From contig JAEEQW010000014.1 in assembly GCA_016285515.1 (NCBI GenBank), positions 1 through 64,000 on the forward strand: 64,000 nucleotides of DNA, given 5' to 3'. Below the pieces are notes generated by a model. That model made no database searches and had not been told where the DNA came from. It saw only the letters and a program-made list of their open reading frames with translations. Shown here piece by piece: positions 39,135 through 48,013 of this stretch. The DNA is from Bacteroidales bacterium. Lineage in GTDB: Bacteria > Bacteroidota > Bacteroidia > Bacteroidales > BM520. The position numbers and the translations under genes were made by a program. Each line of letters starts with the position of its first letter. Within the stretch, counting starts at the first letter, position 1.

Positions 39135-39266
39135 TACTTTTTTCCGATTAACCCGTTAGCAATTTTCATAAAAAAATTAACAATGCAGATGACAGGAAAT
39201 ACACGTTGACAATTACTGTTCACGTGACAGATATTCATCATAAAATAAGACTGTGTCAAGGGGAAG

Positions 39267-39339
39267 TTGTCCGACCAGGTTTCGAACCTGGAGTCTTCAG
39301 AACCAAAATCTGACGTGTTGCCAATTACACCATCGGACA
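39267..39339 (-). tRNA. tRNA-Gln (UUG)
   Basis: A 73-base tRNA on the minus strand. Acceptor TGTCCGA pairs with TCGGACA, discriminator A. The anticodon stem TCAGA/TCTGA encloses TTTTGGT, anticodon TTG at 39304-39306. T arm CCAGGTTCGAAACCTGG is perfect. CCA is not encoded. Confidence 0.97.
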
Positions 39340-39363
39340 AAGTTGCTTTCTTTATTGCGGCTG

Positions 39364-39371
39364 CAAAAATA
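39364..39371 (-). promoter_or_regulatory. -7 element of tRNA-Gln
   Basis: TATTTTTG on the minus strand, 24 bases before the tRNA 5' end. Confidence 0.55.
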
Positions 39372-39523
39372 ACATTTTTTTCAAATATGAATACATTTAA
39401 CGAAAAAAATATCTTTTAAAAAAATCGTGTGTCGAATATGCCAAAATTAATTACTGTCATTGACACTGACACAACGATTCTTGATATAGAATTATCGTTT
39501 GAAGCAGCTATCGCAATTAAAAA

Positions 39524-39557
39524 CAAAAAAACCGGCAATTCAATGAACTGTCGGTTT
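39524..39557 (-). terminator. Intrinsic terminator of tRNA-Pro
   Basis: On the minus strand AAACCG/CGGTTT plus CAGTTC/GAATTG (with one mismatch between) form a hairpin followed by a run of T, starting a few bases after the tRNA-Pro 3' end. Confidence 0.75.
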
Positions 39558-39562
39558 CGATG

Positions 39563-39638
39563 TCGGGGTAGTAGGATTTGAACCTACGACCTCCTGCTCC
39601 CAAAGCAGGCGCGATAAGCCGGGCTACGCTATACCCCG
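39563..39638 (-). tRNA. tRNA-Pro (UGG)
   Basis: A 76-base tRNA on the minus strand. Acceptor CGGGGTA pairs with TACCCCG, discriminator A. Anticodon stem CCTGC/GCAGG with loop TTTGGGA gives TGG at 39600-39602. T arm GTAGGTTCAAATCCTAC is complete. It has its own -7 element and terminator. Confidence 0.97.
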
Positions 39639-39663
39639 TTGTCCTTTCCTTTAAAAGACGCTG

Positions 39664-39671
39664 CAAAAATA
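39664..39671 (-). promoter_or_regulatory. -7 element of tRNA-Pro
   Basis: TATTTTTG on the minus strand, 25 bases before the tRNA 5' end, nearly the same layout as for tRNA-Gln. Confidence 0.55.
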
Positions 39672-39775
39672 ATACTTTTTTTCGTATTGATTCATTTTTG
39701 ACAAAAAAAATTTTTCCCACTCATATTGCATTAAGAATCAATTACAAATAGAAGTTGCAACAAATAAGCAGAAGC

Positions 39776-40567
39776 CTAATATATGAAAGGAATGCACTTT
39801 TTACGGTGCAACTTTGTGAAATCATTTCCGAATTCCTCGACATATTTGTCATAAAGAGCAGATGAACGCGGAACGAGATTGGCAAATGTGAACAGGAAAA
39901 ACACAAGTCCCGACGGACTCCACGTTAGAACAGCAAAGCCAAACCATTCAACCAGTTCCCCGAAATAGTTGGCGGAACTCACATATTTGAACATACCTCC
40001 CATAGGTATGTAATGCTGTGAGTCGCCAGGCTTGCGAAGATGTCGGACAATATAATCGGATTTCAGATTGTTATAAAACCCAAACAAGAAAATAAGCGTT
40101 CCAATTATGAAACGCGGGTCCCAAAGCCAGCTTGTCTGATATGGCTGTGGTTTTATGATAGTTGGGAATAACAACCATCCGCCTTGCATATATACATTCA
40201 CAAGATTATGTATAATGCTCATAATCACAATGGTGACAGGTATCGTGCTATTGCCTCGGATGAGTAGCGGAAAGATAAACGAACGTTGAAAATAATGAAC
40301 AAGAAATAACATCGTCATGACAGTGACGGCCACATTGGTGTAACTCTTTGTATATATAAACAACCAAAGCATACATATAAAGACAGGTGCCTCCATTATC
40401 ATCCAACCGACCTTGTTGTTGATTTCCAACCCCCATTTTGAGTTGCGAAGATAGCCATAGCCAGCCTTGAAATGTTGCAAAGCAATGAAAACAAACACCG
40501 CCAACACCAACATCACTATCAACACAAGTCTGTATATAGGTAAAGTAAAAATTGAATAAATACTCAT
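39776..40567 (-). CDS. Steroid 5-alpha-reductase-like membrane protein
   Basis: A 263-residue protein with about six hydrophobic helices. The C-terminal third ('GMFKYVSSANYFGELVEWFG', 'SSALYDKYVEEFGNDFTKLH') carries the conserved N-Y-x-x-E and basic C-terminal pattern of the 3-oxo-5-alpha-steroid 4-dehydrogenase family. Bacterial gut homologues may reduce dietary or host steroids or other lipid enones, but the substrate here is inference. It is transcribed from a promoter region shared divergently with the DUF3078-like gene. Confidence 0.85.
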   Translation of the reverse strand: MSIYSIFTLPIYRLVLIVMLVLAVFVFIALQHFKAGYGYLRNSKWGLEINNKVGWMIMEAPVFICMLWLFIYTKSYTNVAVTVMTMLFLVHYFQRSFIFPLLIRGNSTIPVTIVIMSIIHNLVNVYMQGGWLLFPTIIKPQPYQTSWLWDPRFIIGTLIFLFGFYNNLKSDYIVRHLRKPGDSQHYIPMGGMFKYVSSANYFGELVEWFGFAVLTWSPSGLVFFLFTFANLVPRSSALYDKYVEEFGNDFTKLHRKKCIPFIY

Positions 40568-40622
40568 AACTATCTGATTATATTTGTTTTACATTTAATA
40601 GCTCAAACCATTTGTTAAAATG

Positions 40623-40630
40623 CAAAAATA
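40623..40630 (-). promoter_or_regulatory. -7 element of steroid-reductase-like gene
   Basis: TATTTTTG on the minus strand, 55 bases upstream of the ATG at 40567, back to back with the plus-strand element at 40646. Confidence 0.5.
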
Positions 40631-40645
40631 CAATAAAATTTAATA

Positions 40646-40653
40646 TATATTTG
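40646..40653 (+). promoter_or_regulatory. -7 element of DUF3078-like gene
   Basis: TATATTTG, 50 bases upstream of the ATG at 40704. Confidence 0.5.
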
Positions 40654-40703
40654 CATAGTTAAGTATAAACAATATTAATTCAACAATAATAATTTTAATT
40701 GAT

Positions 40704-41696
40704 ATGAAATTTACATACGTGAGATTACTATTTGTAATGACTGTCATGCTGATGACTACTCAGCTGTATTCGCAGGAAAACAATGCATTGAATACTGATT
40801 TAAGCGATGAATTTAAGGAAGAGCCGAAGAAATGGTGGCACGAAGGTACTACAAACATTGCGCTGGCCCATGATTTTGATTACAACATTGACAAAATCAT
40901 TCACGAATTTACAGGCTCCTTATATCTTGAATACAACTTGCACTACAAAGGGGAAAAATGGGTTTACGATCTTCATTCAAATGCATTATTAAAATATGTA
41001 TATGATGATTATTTTGATGCTGTTGGCAAACTCAGAAAGAAATCCGACAATCTGAATATCAGGAATGAAGCTGCCTACGTTTTGGCAGGTAATATGTACC
41101 TCAACTTTTATGCTGGATTCTATTCTGACATAATGCCGATAATGCATTATACAACTGTAAACAACGAAACCGTGGGCACAAAAATGGGTGGTTTTCTGTC
41201 ACCCGGTTATATAGATGTGGCGCCAGGCATTCAGTGGCGTTTCCGTGAAAGTGAAGATTCATTCTTCACACTTGGCATCAGTCCAACATCGTTTAGATTT
41301 GTAACTTGCACTTTCGACAATGACGACAGCCGCAGAGCAATTCTCGGTGATTATTACTGGAGCAAAGGTGTGGACATTGCATCGGAATTCGGTGCATCCG
41401 GAATTGTCCAGTTTTCATGGAAAAAAGATAAGTTTTCCGGCAACACACGATTCACTTTATATGCACCATACAGAAAATATGGGGAGAAATACGACATAGA
41501 TGCCAACTTGGGACTTAGGCTGACATATAAAATCTTCAAAGTGCTGAATCTGAACTTTCTTCTCAGCACCAAATACTACAACTCACTGTACCACACTTAC
41601 GCCATGTCGGAAGACCGCTTGACAAAAAACGCAACATTCAGGGAACTTGTAAATATTGATTATAATTTTACGCTTGGGTTAGGATTCAATTTCTGA
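40704..41696 (+). CDS. DUF3078-like outer membrane protein
   Basis: A 330-residue exported protein with a signal peptide ending near LYSQ (residue ~24). The mature part alternates aromatic and polar residues as in outer-membrane beta-strands ('LEYNLHYKGEKWVYDLHSNA', 'FRELVNIDYNFTLGLGFNF') and ends in a terminal Phe, the usual barrel signal. The pattern fits the Bacteroidota DUF3078 family. Eight bases separate it from msrA, so the two are likely cotranscribed. Function unknown. Confidence 0.78.
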   Translation: MKFTYVRLLFVMTVMLMTTQLYSQENNALNTDLSDEFKEEPKKWWHEGTTNIALAHDFDYNIDKIIHEFTGSLYLEYNLHYKGEKWVYDLHSNALLKYVYDDYFDAVGKLRKKSDNLNIRNEAAYVLAGNMYLNFYAGFYSDIMPIMHYTTVNNETVGTKMGGFLSPGYIDVAPGIQWRFRESEDSFFTLGISPTSFRFVTCTFDNDDSRRAILGDYYWSKGVDIASEFGASGIVQFSWKKDKFSGNTRFTLYAPYRKYGEKYDIDANLGLRLTYKIFKVLNLNFLLSTKYYNSLYHTYAMSEDRLTKNATFRELVNIDYNFTLGLGFNF

Positions 41697-41704
41697 TATT
41701 ATTT

Positions 41705-42268
41705 ATGAAAACAATATATCTGGCAGGAGGATGTTTCTGGGGAACAGAACACTTCTTCAAAAAAATTCCAGGTGTTATTTCAACCGAAGTAGGCTTCAGC
41801 AACGGACAAAGTTCAATTGTCAACCCGTCATACAAAATGGTGAAACAGGGTGATACCGGATTTGCAGAAACAGTGAAACTCGACTATGATGAAGCAATAC
41901 TTGAACTGAAAACTATTATCAAGTTGTATTTCAAAACTATAGACCCAACATCACTGAATCATCAAGGAGGCGATTTCGGCACACAATACCGCACTGGAAT
42001 ATATTACACATGCAATGACGATTATATTATCGCCAGAGACATGCTTGCCGAAGAACAGAAAAAATATTCCCAGCCTTTGGCGGTCGAACTGCTTCCGCTT
42101 AAATCGTTTTACACAGCCGAGGAATATCACCAGGATTACCTCGACAAAAATCCTGATGGCTACTGTCATATTCCATTATCACTTATGAATTATGCCGACG
42201 AACTGCGCAAGGAATTTTTTTCCAAAAAAAAAGAAACACAAAAAGATTTCAAAATCAATGAGTTTTAA
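41705..42268 (+). CDS. msrA: Peptide methionine-S-sulfoxide reductase
   Basis: A 187-residue enzyme that reduces Met-S-sulfoxide in proteins. The active site GCFWG has catalytic Cys10; 'EVGFSNG', 'NHQGGDFGTQYRTGIYY' and 'AEEYHQDYLDKNPDGYCHI' are family motifs. The Cys in GYCHI may resolve the sulfenic acid. No signal peptide, thus cytosolic. No MsrB domain is fused. Confidence 0.96.
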   Translation: MKTIYLAGGCFWGTEHFFKKIPGVISTEVGFSNGQSSIVNPSYKMVKQGDTGFAETVKLDYDEAILELKTIIKLYFKTIDPTSLNHQGGDFGTQYRTGIYYTCNDDYIIARDMLAEEQKKYSQPLAVELLPLKSFYTAEEYHQDYLDKNPDGYCHIPLSLMNYADELRKEFFSKKKETQKDFKINEF

Positions 42269-42269
42269 A

Positions 42270-42277
42270 TAAATTTG
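42270..42277 (+). promoter_or_regulatory. -7 element of PepC-like gene
   Basis: TAAATTTG begins two bases after the msrA stop and lies 32 bases upstream of the ATG at 42310. Confidence 0.5.
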
Positions 42278-42309
42278 CAGAACGGAATATCAATAAAAAT
42301 CAATACAGT

Positions 42310-43500
42310 ATGAAAAAATCTCTATTAATTATTTTGGCATTGATGATGCTTGGCACATTCAATGCAAACGCTCAGAAACTGACCAGTTCCAAAGACAAGG
42401 AAGAAGGTTTCCAATTCACAACAATCAAGGAACTTCCGATAACCGGAATCCGCAACCAATATCGTTCCTCAACATGCTGGGCACATTCAGGATTAGCCCT
42501 CATGGAAGCCGAAGCATTAAGAATAAAAGGCATTAATACCGACCTCTCGGAAATGTATGTTGTTAGTCATTCCATGATGGACAGAGCAGAAAAATACGTC
42601 CGTTTGCATGGGAACGCCACGTTTTCTCCTGGCGGCAAATGTGGCGATGTTCTTTATTGTCTCGAACATTACGGATTTGTGACTCAGGATGCAATGCCGG
42701 GCATCCGTTACGGAGACACGCTGCCAAATCACAGTGAACTTGATGCCGTGGCAAAAGCATACGTCGATGCAATCGCAAAAGGTAAATTCAGCCATCTGTC
42801 ACCGGTCTGGAAAGAAGGTCTGCAAGGCATTTACGATTCATACCTCGGCAAATGTCCGGAAACTGTCAACGGCATGACACCTATTGATTATGCAAAGTCA
42901 CTTGGACTTGATGCCGACAATTACATTACTTTGACATCTTTCACTCATCATCCTTTCTATACTGCATTCGGTCTTGAGATTGAAGACAACTGGAGAGACT
43001 TGCCTTATCACAATCTTCCGATTGACGAGCTTATTGAAGTCATGAACTATGCAATTGACAAAGGATATACTTTTCAGTGGAGCGCCGATGTCAGCGAAAC
43101 AGGGTTTTCACGCAACGGTGTTGCTGTAGTTCCTGATGTTAAAAAGGCAGAGAGCCTTATGGGTTCAGACATGGCACACTGGCTAGGAATGTCGGCAAGT
43201 GAAAAACGCATTGAAATGACATCCAAGCCATTACCAGAGATGGAAATAACACAGGAAATGCGTCAGGAAGGTTTCGACAACTGGGAGACCACCGATGACC
43301 ACGGACTGTTAATATTCGGCAAGGCAAAAGACCAGAACGGCAAAGAATATTTCATGGGCAAAAACTCATGGGGTGATGCCGGTGCATATCATGGAATATG
43401 GTACGTATCCGAGGCTTTCGCACGTTACAAAACCATGAATATAGTGCTTCACAAGGACGCTTTGCCAAAGTCAATTGCGAAAAAATTAGGTGTGAAATAG
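42310..43500 (+). CDS. Exported C1 aminopeptidase (PepC/bleomycin hydrolase type)
   Basis: A 396-residue papain-clan peptidase. Signal peptide to about residue 21 (NANAQ) makes it extracytoplasmic, unlike cytosolic PepC. The catalytic Cys lies in 'QYRSSTCWAHSG', His in 'TTDDHGLLIFG' and Asn in 'FMGKNSWGD'. The shape matches the C1B group that trims peptides from the N-terminus. It may work with the POT peptide transporter encoded convergently just downstream. A strong hairpin terminator follows. Confidence 0.92.
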   Translation: MKKSLLIILALMMLGTFNANAQKLTSSKDKEEGFQFTTIKELPITGIRNQYRSSTCWAHSGLALMEAEALRIKGINTDLSEMYVVSHSMMDRAEKYVRLHGNATFSPGGKCGDVLYCLEHYGFVTQDAMPGIRYGDTLPNHSELDAVAKAYVDAIAKGKFSHLSPVWKEGLQGIYDSYLGKCPETVNGMTPIDYAKSLGLDADNYITLTSFTHHPFYTAFGLEIEDNWRDLPYHNLPIDELIEVMNYAIDKGYTFQWSADVSETGFSRNGVAVVPDVKKAESLMGSDMAHWLGMSASEKRIEMTSKPLPEMEITQEMRQEGFDNWETTDDHGLLIFGKAKDQNGKEYFMGKNSWGDAGAYHGIWYVSEAFARYKTMNIVLHKDALPKSIAKKLGVK

Positions 43501-43539
43501 GAACTTGATTTTGTTCCTGCATATCTTCATGCATAACAG

Positions 43540-43577
43540 CACCTCTGCGGACCTGATGTTTGCAGAGGTGTTTTTTT
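43540..43577 (+). terminator. Intrinsic terminator of PepC-like gene
   Basis: CACCTCTGC pairs with GCAGAGGTG (9 bp) around a 13-base loop, followed by seven T. The stem lies just beyond the stop codon of the convergent POT gene. Confidence 0.85.
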
Positions 43578-45111
43578 ATTTGCCATCCACGCTTTCCAGC
43601 TTCTTCATTATAGAAAAGATGAATATTGCTGCAATAGTGCAGAGAACTATAAGTACACTCCAGACCTGCCACAAAGGCAACTTGTCCCACAAACCGGTTA
43701 TAACTCTTGTAAGATAGTTGCCGATTGCCGAAACGCCATACCAGCAACCCATCATGATACCTTTATACTTCGGAGGCGCGACTTTGGTTACAAATGATAT
43801 TCCGATAGGGCTAAGCAACAACTCAGCTATAGTAAGCAGGAAATATGTGCTGATAAGCCAGTTCGGAGAAACACGCTGGGACAGGTCCACCGAGCCGATA
43901 GCCATGACAAGGTATGCCACGGCAGCCATAATCATTCCATATCCGATCTTTCTCGGAGCAGAAATGCCTTTGCCCTTTTTGGTGGACTCGGTGGTCATCA
44001 GCATGACAAAAGGCGTGAAAACCACGATAAAAAACGGATTGAACTGCTGGAACTGCTCAGGGCGTACTGACATGATATCAGGAAATCCGAAGTACCTTAC
44101 GATAACTATACCGAATGTCAATATCCAGACAATCAGCGAAATGATTTTTGCTGTTTTCTTTTCAGACTGGAAAGTACTGAAAGCCGCATAAACACCTATT
44201 GCGAGCAGCACCAATGAAAGGACGTCAAATCCAATTCTGGCAAGACCGCTGGCGGCATCAAGAGTGTAATCCTTGGCGAACAAAGTCAGTCCGAGACCAC
44301 TCTGCTGGAATGACATCCAGAAGACTATAACCACTGCAAAAACGAGGAACAGCGCAGTCATTCGTGAACGCGTCTGTTTCGGTGTAAGTTCCTCCACATT
44401 TACGTTTGTAACTTTCTTTTCCCTTGCCTGTTTGAGGTTTACATCGGCATGAACAAACCATTTCTGGCAGGCAAGGTATATTATCATCGAAAAGACCAAT
44501 GAAAAACATGCCACTCCGAAACCGAGATTATATGAATTCGACAATGCATTCATGTAAGCGGTGTCGGTTGCTGAGGCATTGACATCATAGATGTACCCTG
44601 CACGTTTCAGGAAGAAATTGGAAACACCAATTGCAGCAGCCGGAGCAAGCATGGAACCTATATTGATCGCCATGTAAAAAAGGCTGAAACCGTTGTCACG
44701 GTATTGCTGATATTTCGGGTCATCATACAGATTTCCGATTATAACCTGTAAATTACCTTTGAAGAATCCAGTGCCAATGGCAATCAAACCCAAAGCAGTG
44801 AACATGCTTGCTTTGGCGACATCAATGCCCATCGGTACCGACAGCAAAAGATACCCAAGAAACATGACACAGATACCAAGTTTCACCATTTTCCCATATC
44901 CAACCCTGTCGGCAATGAAACCGCCCACAAGCGGCATCACGTATGTTATTGCAATAAAAGCACTGTAGATGCTTCCAGTTTGATTGATGTTATAACCGAA
45001 TTTGGCCTGCAAGTAGAGAACGAAGATTGCAAGCATCGTATAATATCCGAAGCGTTCGCCGGTATTTGCCAGCGCCAACGCATATAACCCTTTTGGATGA
45101 CCTTTGAACAT
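43576..45111 (-). CDS. POT-family proton:oligopeptide symporter
   Basis: I use the ATG at 45111 (MFKGHPKGLYALALANTGER), 511 residues. The first helix holds the ExxER-type motif as 'NTGERFGYYTM', and the family 'FYMAINIGSMLAPAAA' motif follows. About 12-14 membrane helices are visible. It imports di- and tripeptides with protons across the inner membrane. A 'KKTAKI' insertion loop near the middle is typical of Bacteroidota versions. The neighbouring exported peptidase could supply its substrates (inference). Confidence 0.93.
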   Translation of the reverse strand: MFKGHPKGLYALALANTGERFGYYTMLAIFVLYLQAKFGYNINQTGSIYSAFIAITYVMPLVGGFIADRVGYGKMVKLGICVMFLGYLLLSVPMGIDVAKASMFTALGLIAIGTGFFKGNLQVIIGNLYDDPKYQQYRDNGFSLFYMAINIGSMLAPAAAIGVSNFFLKRAGYIYDVNASATDTAYMNALSNSYNLGFGVACFSLVFSMIIYLACQKWFVHADVNLKQAREKKVTNVNVEELTPKQTRSRMTALFLVFAVVIVFWMSFQQSGLGLTLFAKDYTLDAASGLARIGFDVLSLVLLAIGVYAAFSTFQSEKKTAKIISLIVWILTFGIVIVRYFGFPDIMSVRPEQFQQFNPFFIVVFTPFVMLMTTESTKKGKGISAPRKIGYGMIMAAVAYLVMAIGSVDLSQRVSPNWLISTYFLLTIAELLLSPIGISFVTKVAPPKYKGIMMGCWYGVSAIGNYLTRVITGLWDKLPLWQVWSVLIVLCTIAAIFIFSIMKKLESVDGK

Positions 45112-45164
45112 AATATTATTATAAAATTGTACTGACGGGCATATCCCTCGTTTTACTAAAAATA

Positions 45165-45172
45165 CAAAGATA
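45165..45172 (-). promoter_or_regulatory. -7 element of POT gene
   Basis: TATCTTTG on the minus strand, 53 bases upstream of the ATG at 45111. Confidence 0.5.
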
Positions 45173-45220
45173 TACAAAAAATGGAATAATCCTGTAAATT
45201 AATATGACACAAAAAAAGTG

Positions 45221-45228
45221 TATTTTTG
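45221..45228 (+). promoter_or_regulatory. -7 element of plsC-like gene
   Basis: TATTTTTG, 17 bases upstream of the ATG at 45246. Its closeness argues against the alternative start at 45204, which would lie upstream of it. Confidence 0.55.
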
Positions 45229-45245
45229 CAGAAAAATATTTTGTA

Positions 45246-45893
45246 ATGAAGAAAGTCTGCAAAAAAATCCTACAATTTTTAATCTATATATTATCATGGT
45301 TCGTTTTTCGTCCTAAAATCTACTATTACGACGGAACGACCAAAAAAAGGGAACTGCCAAGGAAATGTATTCTGATATGCAATCACAATGCACATATTGA
45401 CGGTTCAATGATAGGTGCAATCTTCTACAAATATCATGTTCATTGTTTGGCGGCAAAAGACCGTTTTGAACAGAGTAAATTTCTTGGATGGTTTCTTTAT
45501 CAGTGCGACTGTATTCCAATAGACCGTAAAAATCTTGATACGACATGGATTCATGACAGTTTGGCTGTTTTAGCAAAAAACGAACCGGTATGTATATTCC
45601 CAGAGGGACTGCGGAGCAAAGACCGCACAATTCTGCCATTTCATTCAGGTGTGACCACACTTGCATATTTGGCTAAAGTACCTGTCGTCCCAATCTATAT
45701 AGACGGTCCATACACTCCTTTCCTCAAACGTTTCAAGATAATGGTGGGAGAGCCATACAATATTGAAAAAGAATCAACTGACCAGCAGTCCAACCACAAG
45801 AAAGGGTTTGTGGAATATATTGAGTCTTACACTAACGAAATGCGAGACAAAATTTTGGAATTACAGAAAAAATTGATTGATATAATTGAATAG
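45246..45893 (+). CDS. 1-acyl-sn-glycerol-3-phosphate acyltransferase family protein
   Basis: A 215-residue PlsC-type enzyme (start chosen at MKKVCKKILQFL). One N-terminal hydrophobic segment is followed by the catalytic NHxxxxD motif as 'CNHNAHIDGS', the 'DRKNLDTTW' region and the 'FPEGLRSKD' substrate motif, then 'PVVPIYIDG'. It transfers an acyl chain to lysophosphatidate or a similar acceptor in phospholipid synthesis at the inner membrane. Convergent with the decayed ABC permease gene, 27 bases apart. Confidence 0.9.
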   Translation: MKKVCKKILQFLIYILSWFVFRPKIYYYDGTTKKRELPRKCILICNHNAHIDGSMIGAIFYKYHVHCLAAKDRFEQSKFLGWFLYQCDCIPIDRKNLDTTWIHDSLAVLAKNEPVCIFPEGLRSKDRTILPFHSGVTTLAYLAKVPVVPIYIDGPYTPFLKRFKIMVGEPYNIEKESTDQQSNHKKGFVEYIESYTNEMRDKILELQKKLIDIIE

Positions 45894-45920
45894 GGGAGAG
45901 GGGGCCCTCGTCTTTACAGT

Positions 45921-47140
45921 TTATTCGTATCTGATGGCTTCGATTGGGTCAAGGCGGGAAGCCTTTTTGGCAGGATACCACCCAAAGAAGACACCGGTAA
46001 GCGTACACACACCGAAGCTCAAAATGACGCTCCATGGCTGTATATAAGTCGGCCAGCCGGCAAACATCTTATGGTGACTGAAGCTAAAACTCCAAGCAAG
46101 ACACCTATCAGTCCACCGGCAATACTTATAAGAACTGCTTCTATCAGAAACTGCGTCAATATATCTCGTCCACGGGCTCCAACACTCATTCTTAATCCTA
46201 TTTCCTTAGTTCTCTCAGTGACACTGACATACATTATGTTCATAATGCCTATACCACCGACAATCAATGATATAGCTGCAACACAGGAAAGAAGGATAGT
46301 CATTGTATCAGTAGTACTTGACATCATATAACTGAGTTCCTGTTGTGACCTGATTGTGAAATCGTCCTCATCATTGGCGAGAAGCTTATGATTTTCCCTC
46401 AAGATTTCAGTCAGTTCGTCAATGGCTTTTTCCGTCATATCCTCCGAAACGGCAGAGCAGTATATACTCTCAAGGTAAGTCACAGCCAGAATACGTTTCA
46501 TGACAGTGGTATATGGGGTGAGCACCACTGCATCCTGGTCCATACCCATACTGTTGTAACCTTTTGATTTCAAAACGCCTATGATTTTAAACGGAATCTT
46601 ATTGAATCTTATGACTTCGCCAATTGGGTTTTCGCCATTAGTGAATAGGTTGTCAGCAATAGTTTTGCCTATCACACACACCTTGGCGTTTGTCTGTACG
46701 TCAAGGTCGGTGAACAAGTCTCCGTCTTCAACGGACAGCTGGCGAATTTCGAGATAATCAGCGTCAACACCATAAATGCTGGATGGATAGTTGTTTGAAC
46801 CATAGATAAACTGTCCGTTACTTTGGACTACAGGACTGACGTATGAAACATATTGGGCATCACTAACAATGCTTTTGTAGTCAGTAAGTTTAAGCGTTTG
46901 CATGGAACTTGCATCCATTCTCACGCCGCCTCTTCTCTGTGCTCCCGGATGAATCATTATCATATTGCTTCCCATCTCGGAAATCTGCGACTGAATGCTT
47001 TTCTTTGAGCCTTGTCCTATGGCAAGCATAGTGATTACGGAGCCTACACCAATGATAATACCAAGCATTGTCAGAAATGTACGCAACTTGTTGTTGGCCA
47101 AAGCCTTAAACGATATCTTAAAAAAATTGCCTATATTCAT
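45921..47140 (-). pseudogene. MacB-type ABC permease with C-terminal frameshift
   Basis: The intact frame (46019-47140) encodes 373 residues: an N-terminal membrane helix ('ALANNKLRTFLTMLGIIIGV'), a large periplasmic domain, and the 'RTKEIGLRMSVGARGRDIL' and 'IEAVLISIAGGLIGVLLG' regions. It then runs into 'TIRCLPAGRLIYSH' and stops. In another frame from about 46067 the expected end continues: MFAGWPTYIQPWSVIL, then 'GVFFGWYPAKKASRLDP' and 'IEAIRYE', stopping at 45921. A one-base indel near 46067-46090 thus removes the last helix, as mutation or assembly error. Confidence 0.85.
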
Positions 47141-47141
47141 T

Positions 47142-47561
47142 TTAATTATCTTCTATTGGTAGTGTCTCAAGTGTCTCCGCGGCATTCATAATATGCTGAT
47201 TATAAGTGTCCTCCTTGATTTTTCCATCAGACAGGATGATATTTCTGCTGCAGTAGTTAGCGATGTTGGGATTGTGTGTGACAAAGATTATGGTTCGTCC
47301 TTCCTCCTGGTGGAGTTTTTGGAACAGTGTCAGAATTTCAAACGAAGTGCGCGTATCAAGGTAATATTCGCCGCTTGTAGGAGTATCAAGGCATCCGATG
47401 ATATTCAGCAGCGTTGATTTGCCGGAGCCGGAGGCACCCATGATAGTTACAAATTCTCCTTGTTTTATGGTGAATGAAACACCACGCAGCGCATGAACTG
47501 TTTCAGCACCCACGACAAAATCCCTACGGATATCGACCACATCAATTACTTTTTCATTCAT
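47142..47561 (-). pseudogene. MacB-type ABC ATPase with in-frame internal deletion
   Basis: The 139-residue product starts like a normal LolD/MacB ATPase ('[15 protein letters not shown]', Walker [10 protein letters not shown], '[18 protein letters not shown]') and ends like one ('[20 protein letters not shown]', '[12 protein letters not shown]'). The ~90 residues between, including the Q-loop, the LSGGQ signature and Walker B, are missing at YYLD|TRTSF. Normal members have ~230 residues. It cannot hydrolyse ATP as such. One base separates its stop from the permease start. Confidence 0.9.
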
Positions 47562-47588
47562 AATGAAATAATATTGGCATTCAGGATA

Positions 47589-48013
47589 CTATCTTTTCCC
47601 TGGAAGAGGACCAGGCATAAATGGTGAAGATGAACCGTTACGCTGTTGCATCTCAAACGGCGGAGCTGAAATAGCATCAGAATTGAATGAAGCTTCTTCA
47701 ATAACGACAGTACCTTCTGCTATACCAGACACTTCGGTTATTGTCCCATTGGTGCTGCCAACAGTAACAGCCTTTGCTGTAAATGTATTCTCCTCACGAA
47801 CCCAAAGCTTATCCTTGGCATCACAGTCATTTATGACATCTTCAGGGGAGACGAAAGGTGGTCTCGGTGAGAATTTAAGAGCCTTGTTGGAAACGCACAG
47901 CACATTCTGTTTGTCAACGATGAAAATAGTGACATTTGCAGTCATTCCCGGTTTCAGTTTCAAATCAGGGTTAGGTGCATTAATCACGACTTCATAAGTG
48001 ACAACGTTGCTCG
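47589..48013 (-). pseudogene. C-terminal fragment of a MacA-type membrane-fusion protein
   Basis: Only the last ~140 residues of an RND/ABC periplasmic adaptor remain: 'VQYTTSNVVTYEVVINAPNP' then 'DLKLKPGMTANVTIFI' (the conserved beta-barrel motif) and a glycine/proline-rich end 'SSPFMPGPLPGKR'. The signal/anchor, hairpin and lipoyl parts are gone. Its 5' end is fused at about 48010-48016 to the truncated tolC-like gene, so no start codon of its own exists. Confidence 0.85.

Noticed and set aside
43718-44191. 157-residue frame antisense to the POT transporter
   Set aside because: Hydrophilic/hydrophobic pattern is the shadow of membrane helices; no family resemblance.
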